In this document: piece after piece, positions 25,410 through 34,211 of the stretch
Numbering within the stretch: the stretch's first letter is position 1
Layout: the number at the start of each line of letters is the position of its first letter
Assembly (NCBI GenBank): GCA_963999645.1
Contig: CAXEUY010000009.1
Location: 1 to 64,000, forward strand
Length of the DNA stretch: 64,000 nucleotides
Direction: 5' to 3'
Origin: MedAcidi-G1 sp002294285
Lineage (GTDB): Bacteria; Actinomycetota; Acidimicrobiia; Acidimicrobiales; MedAcidi-G1
Notes under the pieces: model-generated
Databases searched by the model: none
Told to the model about the DNA's origin: nothing
Seen by the model: only the letters and a program-made list of their open reading frames with translations
Position numbers and translations under genes: made by a program

Positions 25410-27046
25410 CCGTCTCCTTCTGAACTTTCAACTTCATCGCGCCACATTTCTTCAGGTGCGCTTACTCCAAGTAAATGCATTCCCACTTCTAACCCGATTA
25501 GGGCACCCTGCATCAACACAAACCTTGCTTGTGTTAAGGACGGTTCTATCTCATCACCCAGAACACGACAATCATGGTAAAAACCGTGCAGATCGGCAGC
25601 AAATTCCCGTAGCCACGTTGTTATCTGATGAGGAGCCAATTCACGAGTAGCCCGAGCAACAATTTCAGGCAATTCATGCAATGACCTGATTAATACCAGT
25701 TCTCTAGAATGTTGAAGTTTTGATAGATCAATTTCTGAAATAGGAAGAGGTTCAAAACCAACTTCATCAGCTTTTTTCATCATCGAGCGGATTCGAGCAT
25801 AAGCATATTGGACATAGAAAACAGGGTTTTCGTTTACCCTTCTAGAAACCAAGTCCAAATCAAATGTTTGTGTAGTGTCTATTGACTGCAATAAATAAGT
25901 GAAACGTGCAGCATCTGGTCCTACTTCTTTTACGACCTCGGAAAGTTCCACTATGTCACCAGTTCTTTTAGAAAGCTTCACTTCCTCTCCGGAACGCTGA
26001 AGATTTACCATCTGAGTGACTTCCACATCTAATCTCTTTGGGTCGTACCCCAATGACTCGACCGCTGCTTTCATGCGAGTGATGTAACCATGATGGTCAG
26101 CACCCCATACATTTACGAGACGCTCAGCCCTTTGCAACTTGTCTAAGTGGTAAGCAACATCTGGCAATAAATAGGTGTATTCTCCATCTGATTTAACTAA
26201 TACTCGATCTTTATCATCGTCATATTCTGTACTTTTGAGCCAAGTGGCACCATCTCTTTGATAAGAAGCATTGGCCTCTTCTAACATTGAAAGAGTTTCT
26301 TCAATCGCTCCAGATTCAACCATCGAAGTCTCACTGAACCATGAATCGAATTCTATATTTAGATCACTCAATACTTCTTTATGTGCAGTAAGCGCACGTT
26401 GCTTTCCCCAAACAAGAGGATCATCACCTTCAGGAATCTCCTCAGCCCACTCTTTTATATAAGTGCCGTGATATCCATCTTCGGGAACATCTCTCCCGGA
26501 AACGCACGCTGCTAAAGAAGCGGCAAAAAGATCCATCTGGGTTCCTCGATCATTCACATAGAATTCTCTAGCAACTGAATAACCTGATCTTTCTAAAAGT
26601 CTGGCAACTGAATCGCCGTAACAGGCTCCCCTTCCATGTCCAGCATGCAAAGGTCCGGTTGGATTGGCGCTAACAAATTCAACAATTACTTCACTTCCTT
26701 CACCTTCTCCTAACCGCGCCCAATTATCCGAGCCTGCAGTCACCACTTGAACCAGAACGTCATAAAGCCAAGATTTATTCAAATAAAAATTTATGAATCC
26801 AGGCCCTGCAACTTCAATTGCAGAAATATCTTCAGAATAGAGTTCTTCTAAAACTCTTTTAATCTCATTCGCCAAATCCCGTGGAACCAACTCTGCTTTT
26901 TTCGCTAAAGCCAGAGCAATGTTTGTAGACCAATCTCCATGCTGGCTATTTGCAGGTCTTTCTAAATGAACCTCAACAGAAGCATCAAGACCCAAGCCCA
27001 ACAACGCTTCTCGTATCAGGTTCTTAATACTTTCACGAACGTCCAT
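25406..27046 (-). CDS. argS: Arginyl-tRNA synthetase
   Basis: A 546-residue class I aminoacyl-tRNA synthetase charging tRNA-Arg. The HIGH-type motif appears as NPTGPLHAGHGRG (about 129-141). A KMSKS-type loop is seen as VKLSKRTGDIVEL, where many ArgRS have a degenerate motif. The N-terminal Arg-tRNA-synthetase additional domain (residues 1-80) and the C-terminal anticodon-binding helical domain are both present. The ATG is preceded by CCGGAG. It is the first gene of the long minus-strand housekeeping run. Confidence 0.96.
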   Translation of the reverse strand: MDVRESIKNLIREALLGLGLDASVEVHLERPANSQHGDWSTNIALALAKKAELVPRDLANEIKRVLEELYSEDISAIEVAGPGFINFYLNKSWLYDVLVQVVTAGSDNWARLGEGEGSEVIVEFVSANPTGPLHAGHGRGACYGDSVARLLERSGYSVAREFYVNDRGTQMDLFAASLAACVSGRDVPEDGYHGTYIKEWAEEIPEGDDPLVWGKQRALTAHKEVLSDLNIEFDSWFSETSMVESGAIEETLSMLEEANASYQRDGATWLKSTEYDDDKDRVLVKSDGEYTYLLPDVAYHLDKLQRAERLVNVWGADHHGYITRMKAAVESLGYDPKRLDVEVTQMVNLQRSGEEVKLSKRTGDIVELSEVVKEVGPDAARFTYLLQSIDTTQTFDLDLVSRRVNENPVFYVQYAYARIRSMMKKADEVGFEPLPISEIDLSKLQHSRELVLIRSLHELPEIVARATRELAPHQITTWLREFAADLHGFYHDCRVLGDEIEPSLTQARFVLMQGALIGLEVGMHLLGVSAPEEMWRDEVESSEGDG

Positions 27047-27099
27047 TATGATCTCCGGTGAAATTTTACAACACCTTTAGGCGTTAAAGGTCCTCAAAG

Positions 27100-27129
27100 A
27101 TATTACAGGAGATGAGTTTGTCTGGTGAA
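27100..27129 (-). promoter_or_regulatory. Candidate argS promoter
   Basis: Minus-strand -35 TTCACC (27129-27124), an 18-base spacer and -10 TAATAT (27105-27100) preceded by TG (extended -10). The predicted leader is about 45 bases and ends in the CCGGAG ribosome binding site of argS. Confidence 0.45.
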
Positions 27130-27170
27130 AGACTTTAATTTAAAACTATTTTTCAGTTATGTCAGAAACG

Positions 27171-27467
27171 TTAAGCTCTTGAACCTTCAAAAGTTGCTGT
27201 TCCGAAAGCTCCAAGTTTTGCTTCGCCACTTATCTGATCGCCATCAATTGTCGCGGTGGCTTCAATTGTTATAGGCATTGGTTGCGTCATGTTAACTGTC
27301 CACGAAAGATTATCTCCGTCTACAGTGCCATTTTCTAGTTCCATACTTCCCTGCGGACCCGACATGCTCCCTGTAAGAGTATTTCCATCAGAAGCAAGTT
27401 CAAGAGTCCCTGCTTGAGCTCCCATCGGACTGTTAAGTGTTACATTCCACGTACCATCAGCACTCAA
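27171..27467 (-). CDS. Small beta-rich protein of unknown function
   Basis: A 98-residue protein built of short alternating strands with many Gly/Thr/Ser residues (GTWNVTLNSPMGAQAGTLEL, then SGPQGSMELENGTVDG, then GEAKLGAFGTATFEGSRA). It resembles a lipocalin-like or half-barrel module. I do not recognise a function. The start is decided by a strong GGAGG (27479-27475) seven bases before TTG at 27467. The frame is open upstream to an ATG at 27506, but that has no ribosome site and would run through a palindrome. It is free-standing, between argS and an exporter gene. Confidence 0.6.
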   Translation of the reverse strand: MSADGTWNVTLNSPMGAQAGTLELASDGNTLTGSMSGPQGSMELENGTVDGDNLSWTVNMTQPMPITIEATATIDGDQISGEAKLGAFGTATFEGSRA

Positions 27468-27490
27468 TTTTTTTCCTCCATTAGCTAATT

Positions 27491-27508
27491 GTTTGCGTTC
27501 ACGCAAAC
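27491..27508. promoter_or_regulatory. 18-bp palindrome upstream of the small beta protein
   Basis: GTTTGCGT-TC-ACGCAAAC is a perfect 8+2+8 inverted repeat located 12 bases upstream of the GGAGG site of the 27171-27467 gene. It has the form of a repressor operator and could also fold as a 5' hairpin in the transcript. No regulator gene is adjacent. Confidence 0.5.
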
Positions 27509-27569
27509 GTAGATCAAAAACCTCATTTTGTCACATACGGGGTCAACTTTTAATTTTCAGATTAATTAT

Positions 27570-28460
27570 CTACGTTTTTCCGCTCTCTATATTCTCAGAA
27601 ACAACATCATCTCTTGTAACTATCACTAAGGCAAATATGACAACAGCGCCACCAACAACTTGCAAAATTGAAACACTCTGATCAAGGAAAACCCAAGCTC
27701 CACCTGCAGATAACACTGGGATGGCGAGCATTAATAAGCCAGCAAGACTCAAAGAAACATGTAGATGGGCCCAATTCATTAAAAAGTGGCCACTTCCTGG
27801 GACTATCAACAAAACCACTATCCAAAGAAACTCATTTTGAGTAAGGGCGGGAAAACCTGAAGTTGAACCTTGAAAAATAACTAAAAAAGGAAGTAAGCCT
27901 ATGGAGCCTATGAACATTGCCAATGTCTGAAGGGTAAAAGTGTCAATATGAACTCGAACTGATTTTACTGCCACAAAATAAGCTGAAAATAAGATCATCG
28001 CAAGCAAAGCAAGCAGATCTCCCAAGGGACTCCATGAAACGTCGTTGCTTGAACCTAAAACAACTACAGCCACTCCCCCTGTCGCGAAAATCGAAATTCC
28101 AACCAATCTCTTTGTTATAACTTCTCCAAATTTTCCACCTGCGACGATTATCAAAACGATTGGCTGCAACGCACCAATAATTGTCGCGTTTGCAACCGTG
28201 GTGATGTTTAAGGCTGTGAAAAACACTGCTATCTCAGAACAAAAAAGTATCGCGACAGGAAATGCAAGCTTTATTTGAGACCAAGTGAATCTTTTACCTA
28301 TCAAAATGAAGACCGTACCGTAAACAACTGCACCCAAAAATTGTCTCCAGAATGCAATTTCTATACCTGAAAGATCAAGACGAGCAACAATTACATTCCC
28401 TGCAGACCAACAAACAACTGCGAAAACTGCAGCTATACGGCCAAGATGGGTCAAAGTCAT
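27570..28460 (-). CDS. EamA/DMT-family transporter
   Basis: A 296-residue integral membrane protein with about ten hydrophobic helices in two repeats of five, the layout of EamA (drug/metabolite transporter) exporters. The first repeat begins GRIAAVFAVVCWSAGN and contains FWRQFLGA, typical of the first EamA unit. The second repeat begins near residue 145 (GDLLALLAMILFSAYF). The substrate is unknown; relatives export amino acids, metabolites or drugs. The ATG at 28460 is chosen because GAGAGG lies six bases before it. It is divergent from the phnD-type gene. Confidence 0.8.
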   Translation of the reverse strand: MTLTHLGRIAAVFAVVCWSAGNVIVARLDLSGIEIAFWRQFLGAVVYGTVFILIGKRFTWSQIKLAFPVAILFCSEIAVFFTALNITTVANATIIGALQPIVLIIVAGGKFGEVITKRLVGISIFATGGVAVVVLGSSNDVSWSPLGDLLALLAMILFSAYFVAVKSVRVHIDTFTLQTLAMFIGSIGLLPFLVIFQGSTSGFPALTQNEFLWIVVLLIVPGSGHFLMNWAHLHVSLSLAGLLMLAIPVLSAGGAWVFLDQSVSILQVVGGAVVIFALVIVTRDDVVSENIESGKT

Positions 28461-28545
28461 TTGAAACCTCTCATAGGTGAACAATAGAACCTATTTAGAT
28501 TCGAGTTAGAAGCTTTTAAAATAATCTCGAAATTAGTTTCTATCT

Positions 28546-28567
28546 GTTAATCAAAAGTTCATTTCGC
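28546..28567 (+). promoter_or_regulatory. PHO-box-like direct repeat upstream of phnD
   Basis: Two adjacent 11-base units, GTTAATCAAAA and GTTCATTTCGC. The second closely matches the actinobacterial PhoP half-site (GTTCA followed by pyrimidines). The position, about 90 bases before phnD, suits phosphate-starvation control of a phosphonate-type importer. The first unit is degenerate, so this is tentative. Confidence 0.3.
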
Positions 28568-28658
28568 AGAAAGTGGTATCTATTGGTTTTATTTACTAGT
28601 GTTTGCTTAAGTTTCGCTATAGGTGTTTATAGCCAAATATTCAAAATTGGAGATTTGA

Positions 28659-29714
28659 ATGAAAATGATGAAAAGAGTAGCCGTAGTATTAGCCCTTGCA
28701 CTTTTAGTCACCTCCTGTGGAAGTGATGAATCGGAACAATCAGGAGAAGAATGGCCTGACAAAATTGTCTTCGGTTTTGTGCCGAGCCAAGAGCAAGAGA
28801 GCTTGCAAGACAACATACAACCAATGATGGATCACCTTACAGAAAAACTTGGAATAAAAGTTGAAGGTATTGTCACAACTGATTTTGTCGGACTTGGTGT
28901 AGCTATGGGAACCGGAGAAGCTGATCTAGGGGCATTTGGTCCTGCTGGCTTCGTCATGGCTCAGAAAGAATTTGGAAATATGAGCGTAATGGCACAAGCC
29001 ATCCGCTACGGAGCTCCTACATACCATGGCCAATGGATGACTAATGATTCCAGTATCTGCAATCCAGGCACACTTAAATCCGGGACAGCTCTAGTAAACA
29101 CCGATGATGGAATCGCACAAGTCGATGCGTTAGATGCAGTTGCGCTACAAATAGGAATTTACTTTGGTGATTCAGGCAAGGCTCAAGGAGAAAATGTAGA
29201 TGCAGGAACTGTCTCCCCTGGAATGTCTTGTACGGCAGATTTGAGCAATGTAGTTGGTAAGACTGTTGCCTTTACAAATGAAAGTTCTACTTCTGGATAT
29301 CAGTATCCAACCTTGCAATTACGAAATGCTGGAATTAACGATGACCAATATGAAAAGGTTTTTGCTGGTGGACATGATGGTTCTGTAGCTGCTGTTTACA
29401 ACGGAGATGCAGACTTTGGTGTTGCCTACGATGACGCTCGCCGAACAATGAGGAAAACAAATCCAGATGTTGGTGAAAATGTTATTGTCTTTAACCTGAC
29501 TGCAGAAATTCCAAATGACGTAATTGCTGTAAGAACTGACTTGCCTGACAGTTTGAAAGGTGCCATCTACTACAACATGGATGCTTATCTCAAAACTGAA
29601 GAAGGAGAAGCAGTTTCTGATGAAGTATTCGGATGGACTGACATGCAAGTAGCGAAGGATTCAGATTTCGACATCGTTCGCGAAGCAAATGAAAAGCTAG
29701 GAATTAACGACTAA
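28659..29714 (+). CDS. phnD: Phosphate/phosphonate-type ABC transporter substrate-binding lipoprotein
   Basis: A 351-residue PhnD-family binding protein. It starts with a basic segment and a hydrophobic helix ending in a lipobox, LLVTSC (Cys20 or so), so it is a membrane-anchored lipoprotein. The mature part begins with an acidic linker, then IVFGFVPSQEQESLQDNIQP, characteristic of PhnD proteins, and GEADLGAFGPAGFVM. It precedes phnC and two phnE genes on the same strand. The family binds phosphonates, phosphite or related anions; the ligand here is not determinable. Confidence 0.88.
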   Translation: MKMMKRVAVVLALALLVTSCGSDESEQSGEEWPDKIVFGFVPSQEQESLQDNIQPMMDHLTEKLGIKVEGIVTTDFVGLGVAMGTGEADLGAFGPAGFVMAQKEFGNMSVMAQAIRYGAPTYHGQWMTNDSSICNPGTLKSGTALVNTDDGIAQVDALDAVALQIGIYFGDSGKAQGENVDAGTVSPGMSCTADLSNVVGKTVAFTNESSTSGYQYPTLQLRNAGINDDQYEKVFAGGHDGSVAAVYNGDADFGVAYDDARRTMRKTNPDVGENVIVFNLTAEIPNDVIAVRTDLPDSLKGAIYYNMDAYLKTEEGEAVSDEVFGWTDMQVAKDSDFDIVREANEKLGIND

Positions 29715-29756
29715 TAAGAACTTGGGTCTTTTAGATCTTAATAATTAGGAATACGC

Positions 29757-30557
29757 GTGATAAAAATTGAACGTGTCTCAGTTACATACCCAGGTGGAGT
29801 TGAGGCTCTAAAAGACGTTGACCTCGAGATACAGGATGGCGAATTTGTCGTAATCGTTGGGTTATCCGGAGCAGGGAAATCTACACTGCTTCGGGTACTC
29901 AACGGACTGGTTCCTGCTACTTCAGGATCAATTATCGTTGACGGAACTGAGGTCGTAAATGCTAATTCCCAGACATTGAGACAAGTACGTTCTAAAACTG
30001 GAATGATTTTCCAAACATTTAATCTTGTAAACAGAACAAGTGTCTTAAACAACGTTCTAATGGGTCGACTCGCTAATGTTCCTTCGTGGCGTTCAACGTT
30101 AGGTATGTGGCCTGCAGAAGATAAAGAAATAGCGATGCTTGCCTTGGAAAGAGTTGGAATAATTGACAAAACTTATGTTCGTGCTTCAAATCTTTCAGGT
30201 GGACAGCAACAAAGAGTAGGAATTGCAAGAGCTTTGGCGCAAGAGCCTTCTCTTATGCTCGCAGATGAACCTGTCGCCGCACTTGATCCGGTCACAAGCC
30301 GTCAAGTAATGGGAGATTTGCAAAAAATCAACCAAGACTTAGGAATAACCACGCTTGTAAACCTGCATTTTTTAGACTTAGCAAAAGAATACGGCAAACG
30401 CCTGATCGGTTTACGTGACGGCATATTGGTTTACGACGGAGACATAAATGACGTCACTGACGAAACTTTCAGAGAAATATATGGAAGAGCTATAACTGCA
30501 GAGGATCTTCACGCAATGAATGAGGAACCACCGGAAAACATCGGCAACGGTAAATGA
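29757..30557 (+). CDS. phnC: Phosphonate-type ABC transporter ATP-binding protein
   Basis: A 266-residue ABC ATPase of the PhnC group that energises anion import. Walker A is GLSGAGKSTLLR (about 37-48), the Q-loop GMIFQTFNLV, the signature LSGGQQQRVGIARAL and Walker B LMLADEP. The H-loop histidine is in VNLHFLDLA. It starts with GTG. Its stop overlaps the next gene's ATG (ATGA), which indicates translational coupling to the permease. Confidence 0.94.
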   Translation: MIKIERVSVTYPGGVEALKDVDLEIQDGEFVVIVGLSGAGKSTLLRVLNGLVPATSGSIIVDGTEVVNANSQTLRQVRSKTGMIFQTFNLVNRTSVLNNVLMGRLANVPSWRSTLGMWPAEDKEIAMLALERVGIIDKTYVRASNLSGGQQQRVGIARALAQEPSLMLADEPVAALDPVTSRQVMGDLQKINQDLGITTLVNLHFLDLAKEYGKRLIGLRDGILVYDGDINDVTDETFREIYGRAITAEDLHAMNEEPPENIGNGK

Positions 30558-31354
30558 ATGACGATCTGACAGCCTCTGCAAGACCAACAAAACCAAAACC
30601 GCGTGCACGATCATTCTTAATCGCAGTTCTACTTTTAGCTTTAACTTTTTGGGCTGCCTTTAAAGTTTCTTTCGACCTCTCAACCTTTTGGGCAGTTTGG
30701 TCGAATCCCATATGGGCCAAATTCTGGCCTATTCCTTGGGACTGGGTTCTCACAAAAGAAAACACTTTTGACCCCTTAATTGAAACTTTACAAATCGCTG
30801 TAGCTTCAACTCTTGTGGGATGTCTGCTAGCTCTCCCCGTAAGCTTTGCGATGTCATCTCTAACTACCCCGAATAAGGTTGTCTACTTTTTCAGTCGATC
30901 AATTATGAACCTGGTGCGTGCCGTACCTGATCTCTTCTGGGCAAAGTTGCTTGTAACAGCAATAGGTATTGGTGCTTTTGCAGGAGCATGGTCACTTACA
31001 ATTTTCTCTTTAGCTGTAATGGTAAAACTGTTCAGTGAAACAGTCGATGCTGCTGACCCAAAGCCTTTAGAAGCTGCTCGATCATCTGGAGCAAAACACC
31101 TACCAGCGGTAAGAACAGGTGTCTTGCCGACTGTTTTCCCTTCCTATGTTGCTTATTCCCTGTACATCTTTGAACTAAATATTAGAGCATCGGTCGTACT
31201 TGGTCTTGTAGGCGCAGGTGGAGTGGGACGAGTTATTGAAACTCAACGTCAGTTTTTCCGCTTTGACCGTATTTTGGGTTTGTTAGTAATTATTTTTGCA
31301 ATTGTCTGGATAATAGAGCAAATCAGTGTCTCACTACGAAAGAGACTTGTTTGA
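30554..31354 (+). CDS. phnE: Phosphonate-type ABC transporter permease (first PhnE)
   Basis: A 266-residue inner-membrane permease of the PhnE/BPD-transport-1 family. A cytoplasmic N terminus is followed by about six membrane helices. The EAA-type coupling loop reads EAARSSGAKHLPAVRTGVLP (about 175-194), and the GAGGVGRVIE motif near residue 222 is typical of PhnE. It pairs with the next gene, also PhnE-like, so the channel is probably a heterodimer. It overlaps phnC by four bases. Confidence 0.9.
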   Translation: MNDDLTASARPTKPKPRARSFLIAVLLLALTFWAAFKVSFDLSTFWAVWSNPIWAKFWPIPWDWVLTKENTFDPLIETLQIAVASTLVGCLLALPVSFAMSSLTTPNKVVYFFSRSIMNLVRAVPDLFWAKLLVTAIGIGAFAGAWSLTIFSLAVMVKLFSETVDAADPKPLEAARSSGAKHLPAVRTGVLPTVFPSYVAYSLYIFELNIRASVVLGLVGAGGVGRVIETQRQFFRFDRILGLLVIIFAIVWIIEQISVSLRKRLV

Positions 31355-31355
31355 T

Positions 31356-32237
31356 ATGCAAGAACTTTCAGAAACCCAAGTAACTAACGAAAGACCTCTT
31401 CCACCAAAAACTTTTCATCTTTGGTTAATAGCAATCCCACTCTGTGTTGCAATTATTTGGTCTATAACAGGTTTGAACATAACAATTTCGCGCCTTCTCG
31501 ACGCACCAAGTGACGCATGGGCAATTTTGAGGCAAATGGTTCCACCAGGTTTTGCTGAAGTTTATGAACGTGGGGCGGTCGGAAAAATATTTGAATCTGT
31601 TTATATAGCTTGGATCGGAACGATCATCGGAGCTTTAATCTCACTTCCTTTGGCCTTCTTAGCGGCTCATAACGTTGCTCCTATATGGATTAGATCACCA
31701 ATCCGGCAACTATTTAATGCAATAAGAGCTGTCCCAGAGTTAATACTTGCCGTCATCCTCATTCCTGTCACTGGATTAGGCGCATGGGCAGGAACACTCG
31801 CAATCGGGTTACATTCAATCGGCACACTTGGGAAATGGGCTTGTGAGTCAATTGAAGATATTGATGACGGTCCTGTGGAGGCAACAAAAGCATGTGGTGG
31901 GAAATGGGTTAGCGGCATGAGATGGGGTGTTCTTCCCCAAGTAATGCCAATAGTGAGTTCTTACTGGTTGTTTAGATTTGAAATAAATGTAAGAGCTTCA
32001 GCTGTTCTGGGCATGATCGGCGCAGGAGGGGTTGGGTCAGAGCTAGTTTCACAACTTTCATTCAGAAACTTTCCTGCAGCCAGCGCAGTTTTAATAATGA
32101 CGATGGCAGTCGTATTGACAATAGACACAATTTCAGCTGCAGTAAGACGCAGAATTATAAAAGGCGCAGAAAATACCATAGACGAAGAATCACGCACTCT
32201 TGAAGCTATAACAGACCTAACGGGAATCAGAAGCTGA
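31356..32237 (+). CDS. phnE: Phosphonate-type ABC transporter permease (second PhnE)
   Basis: A 293-residue PhnE-family permease with about six membrane helices. It has the coupling loop EATKACGGKWVSGMRWGVLP and the motif GMIGAGGVGSELV shared with the preceding permease. The ATG one base after the upstream stop is chosen; the frame is open ten codons further up. The last 25 residues form a polar cytoplasmic tail. No C-P lyase, phosphonatase or phosphite dehydrogenase gene lies nearby, so use of the imported compound must be encoded elsewhere. Confidence 0.88.
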   Translation: MQELSETQVTNERPLPPKTFHLWLIAIPLCVAIIWSITGLNITISRLLDAPSDAWAILRQMVPPGFAEVYERGAVGKIFESVYIAWIGTIIGALISLPLAFLAAHNVAPIWIRSPIRQLFNAIRAVPELILAVILIPVTGLGAWAGTLAIGLHSIGTLGKWACESIEDIDDGPVEATKACGGKWVSGMRWGVLPQVMPIVSSYWLFRFEINVRASAVLGMIGAGGVGSELVSQLSFRNFPAASAVLIMTMAVVLTIDTISAAVRRRIIKGAENTIDEESRTLEAITDLTGIRS

Positions 32238-32284
32238 AAATAAGAAGTGAAAAGCTTTAACCAACGCTTTTTATATCCACGCTT

Positions 32285-32290
32285 TAGCCT
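32285..32290 (+). promoter_or_regulatory. -10 box TAGCCT for a leaderless ROK-family gene
   Basis: TAGCCT, then exactly six bases, then ATG at 32297. No Shine-Dalgarno is present. This spacing also decides the start codon over the in-frame TTG at 32291. Confidence 0.45.
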
Positions 32291-32296
32291 TTGAAT

Positions 32297-33241
32297 ATGG
32301 GAAAATTTGTCGTTGGAATTGACATTGGCGGCACTTCAGCTAGGGCAGCACTTGTTGATCTAGAAAGTAGAGAGATAATTCAAGAACACACTACTAAAAG
32401 TAGTGATGACGGGCAGAAACTTGTTCAAATACTGTGCTCTCTCGTAAAAGATCTTGAACGGTCCTCAAAAACCAATGTCTCTTCAGTGGGCATAGGAATA
32501 GCTGGATTAGCTCACAAGTCAGGGATTATCAGATACTCCCCAAACCTTCCCAATCTAATTGAATTCCCAATAGGTCCTGAACTAGAAGCTCATCTCAAAA
32601 TTCCTGTAACTGTTGGGAACGATGCCACAGTTGCAACGATTGCCGAATGGAAAATGGGGGCTGGAAGAAACAGCAATAACTTTGTTCTGGCAACTCTGGG
32701 CACAGGAATCGGAACTGGATTTGTTGTTGATGGACATCTGCTACTTGGAAGTAACGGTTTTGCCGGTGAAGCAGGACACATGATCGTAGATGCAAATGGT
32801 CCAATTCATATAACAGGTCAAAAAGGACCATGGGAATATTTCGCCTCTGGAAATTCGATAAATCGTATTGTGCAAGATGAGGCATCACGCGGAGACTTTC
32901 CTTGGGCAGTCGAAATCGCTGGCACTTGGGAAAAGGTAAACAGTCACCTTTTATCATCTGGTGTTAAAAAGCAAGAACCCGATTCGTTAAGAATTCTGAA
33001 TGATTTCTGCCGCGACGTCAGCATAGGTTTAACAAACTTGATTTTGCTTTTGGATCTTGACACAGTTGTGATTGGAGGTGGAATTTGTGAAATCGGAGAA
33101 CCTCTACGAAATAGAATCGAAATATGGATCGACGAAATGCTTATTGGAAGTGAACACCGTCCGAAAGTTGAAGTGAAAATAGCTGAACTAGGCCCCAACG
33201 CCGGTGCTGTAGGAGCAGCTCTCTCAACGGATAATGATTAA
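32297..33241 (+). CDS. ROK-family sugar kinase-like protein
   Basis: A 314-residue ROK-family (glucokinase-type) protein. The ATP phosphate loop is VGIDIGGTSARAALVDL. The sugar-binding/catalytic region is GNDATVATIAEW, with the catalytic aspartate in the ND pair. Further motifs are LATLGTGIGTGFVVDG and GFAGEAGHMIVD. The zinc-binding CGCGxxGC motif of bacterial ROK kinases is missing: the site reads HITGQKGPWEYFASG, with no cysteine, although the preceding His in AGHM is kept. It may be a zinc-independent glucokinase or have another substrate. It ends in a four-base overlap with a convergent gene. Confidence 0.85.
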   Translation: MGKFVVGIDIGGTSARAALVDLESREIIQEHTTKSSDDGQKLVQILCSLVKDLERSSKTNVSSVGIGIAGLAHKSGIIRYSPNLPNLIEFPIGPELEAHLKIPVTVGNDATVATIAEWKMGAGRNSNNFVLATLGTGIGTGFVVDGHLLLGSNGFAGEAGHMIVDANGPIHITGQKGPWEYFASGNSINRIVQDEASRGDFPWAVEIAGTWEKVNSHLLSSGVKKQEPDSLRILNDFCRDVSIGLTNLILLLDLDTVVIGGGICEIGEPLRNRIEIWIDEMLIGSEHRPKVEVKIAELGPNAGAVGAALSTDND

Positions 33242-33933
33242 CTATTAAGTTCAGTTTCAAACATTTCGATAACTCGACTCCAAGCAGTTTCAGCAATTTC
33301 TTCGTTATAAGTGCCAAGAGGGTCATCCTCATTAGCAAAAGCATGCCCGGTCTGCGGGTAGACAATAAAAGTAACGTTCTTGCCTTTGTCTCTAAGCTTT
33401 TTCTCTAATTCAGCTACAGAGTCAGGAGGGAAAAAGTCATCTACGCTAGCAAAGTGCCCCTCGACCCTAGCCGTTAACTCTGTCCAATCTGGTTCATTCT
33501 CCCCCAAAGGCGCTCCATAAAATGGGGCAGCTGCGGCAATCCTTTTGCCTTCAGAAGCAGCAATTAACAATGTCAACATTCCTCCCATACAGAAACCAAC
33601 CACACCTACAGACGAACCTTCAACATTAGGATGATCAAGCAAATAATCGATGGCTCCAGACATGTCGCGAGTTGCTCTCTCTGGTGGCAGAGTGCTCATA
33701 AGCTCACCCGCTTTATCCATCTCTGAGTGTTGGGCCAATTCACCGTGGTACAGATCGGGAGCCAACGCGACAAAACCATTAGCAGCGAGTCGATCACAAA
33801 CAGCTTTAATCTGTGGTGCTAACCCCCACCACTCCTGAACAACCATCACGCCTGCACCTGGTTCAGCTGGTGTAGCAAGATACCCACCTGCTGTAGAATC
33901 ACCTGCTTGAAAGTTAACCATCTCACCATTCAT
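33238..33933 (-). CDS. Dienelactone hydrolase-family protein
   Basis: A 231-residue alpha/beta-hydrolase of the carboxymethylenebutenolidase (dienelactone hydrolase) family. The nucleophile elbow is VGFCMGGML, with cysteine in place of serine as in true DLH enzymes. The catalytic aspartate is probably in SVDDFFPPDS and the histidine in GHAFANEDDP. A conserved N-terminal VVQEWWGLAPQIKAVCDRLA agrees. The enzyme could act in chloroaromatic/catechol lactone breakdown or as a general hydrolase. GAGGAG precedes the ATG. Confidence 0.9.
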   Translation of the reverse strand: MNGEMVNFQAGDSTAGGYLATPAEPGAGVMVVQEWWGLAPQIKAVCDRLAANGFVALAPDLYHGELAQHSEMDKAGELMSTLPPERATRDMSGAIDYLLDHPNVEGSSVGVVGFCMGGMLTLLIAASEGKRIAAAAPFYGAPLGENEPDWTELTARVEGHFASVDDFFPPDSVAELEKKLRDKGKNVTFIVYPQTGHAFANEDDPLGTYNEEIAETAWSRVIEMFETELNS

Positions 33934-34068
33934 CTTGACTCCTCTTTTTTAAATAAAACATGGGAAAACCACTCCCAATATCTACAAACTCAGTTGAAAC
34001 AATATAAGGAAATAGCATCAATTGATGTGTCCAGCAAAAAGAAGACGTAACCTTCAGTGTGTAACCTC

Positions 34069-34140
34069 GCCCCTGTAGCTCAGCGGATAGAGCATCGGCT
34101 TCCGGAGCCGTGTGCGCAGGTTCGATTCCTGCCAGGGGCG
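34069..34140 (+). tRNA. tRNA-Arg (anticodon CCG)
   Basis: A complete 72-base cloverleaf. The acceptor stem GCCCCTG pairs with CAGGGGC and the discriminator is G. The D-arm is GCTC/GAGC. The anticodon stem CGGC/GCCG encloses the loop TTCCGGA with anticodon CCG. The T-arm GCAGG/CCTGC has loop TTCGATT. The 3' CCA is not encoded. Confidence 0.95.
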
Positions 34141-34211
34141 CTAACTGCAACGGCTATAAAAACAAATCGGCTATTATTAAGACTGAACCCAGACGAAAAG
34201 AACAGTCAGTA

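Noticed and set aside
34110..34211. In-frame N-terminal extension of the FrhB-like protein into the tRNA-Arg gene.
   Set aside because: It would translate tRNA sequence, and the family N terminus fits the ATG at 34212.
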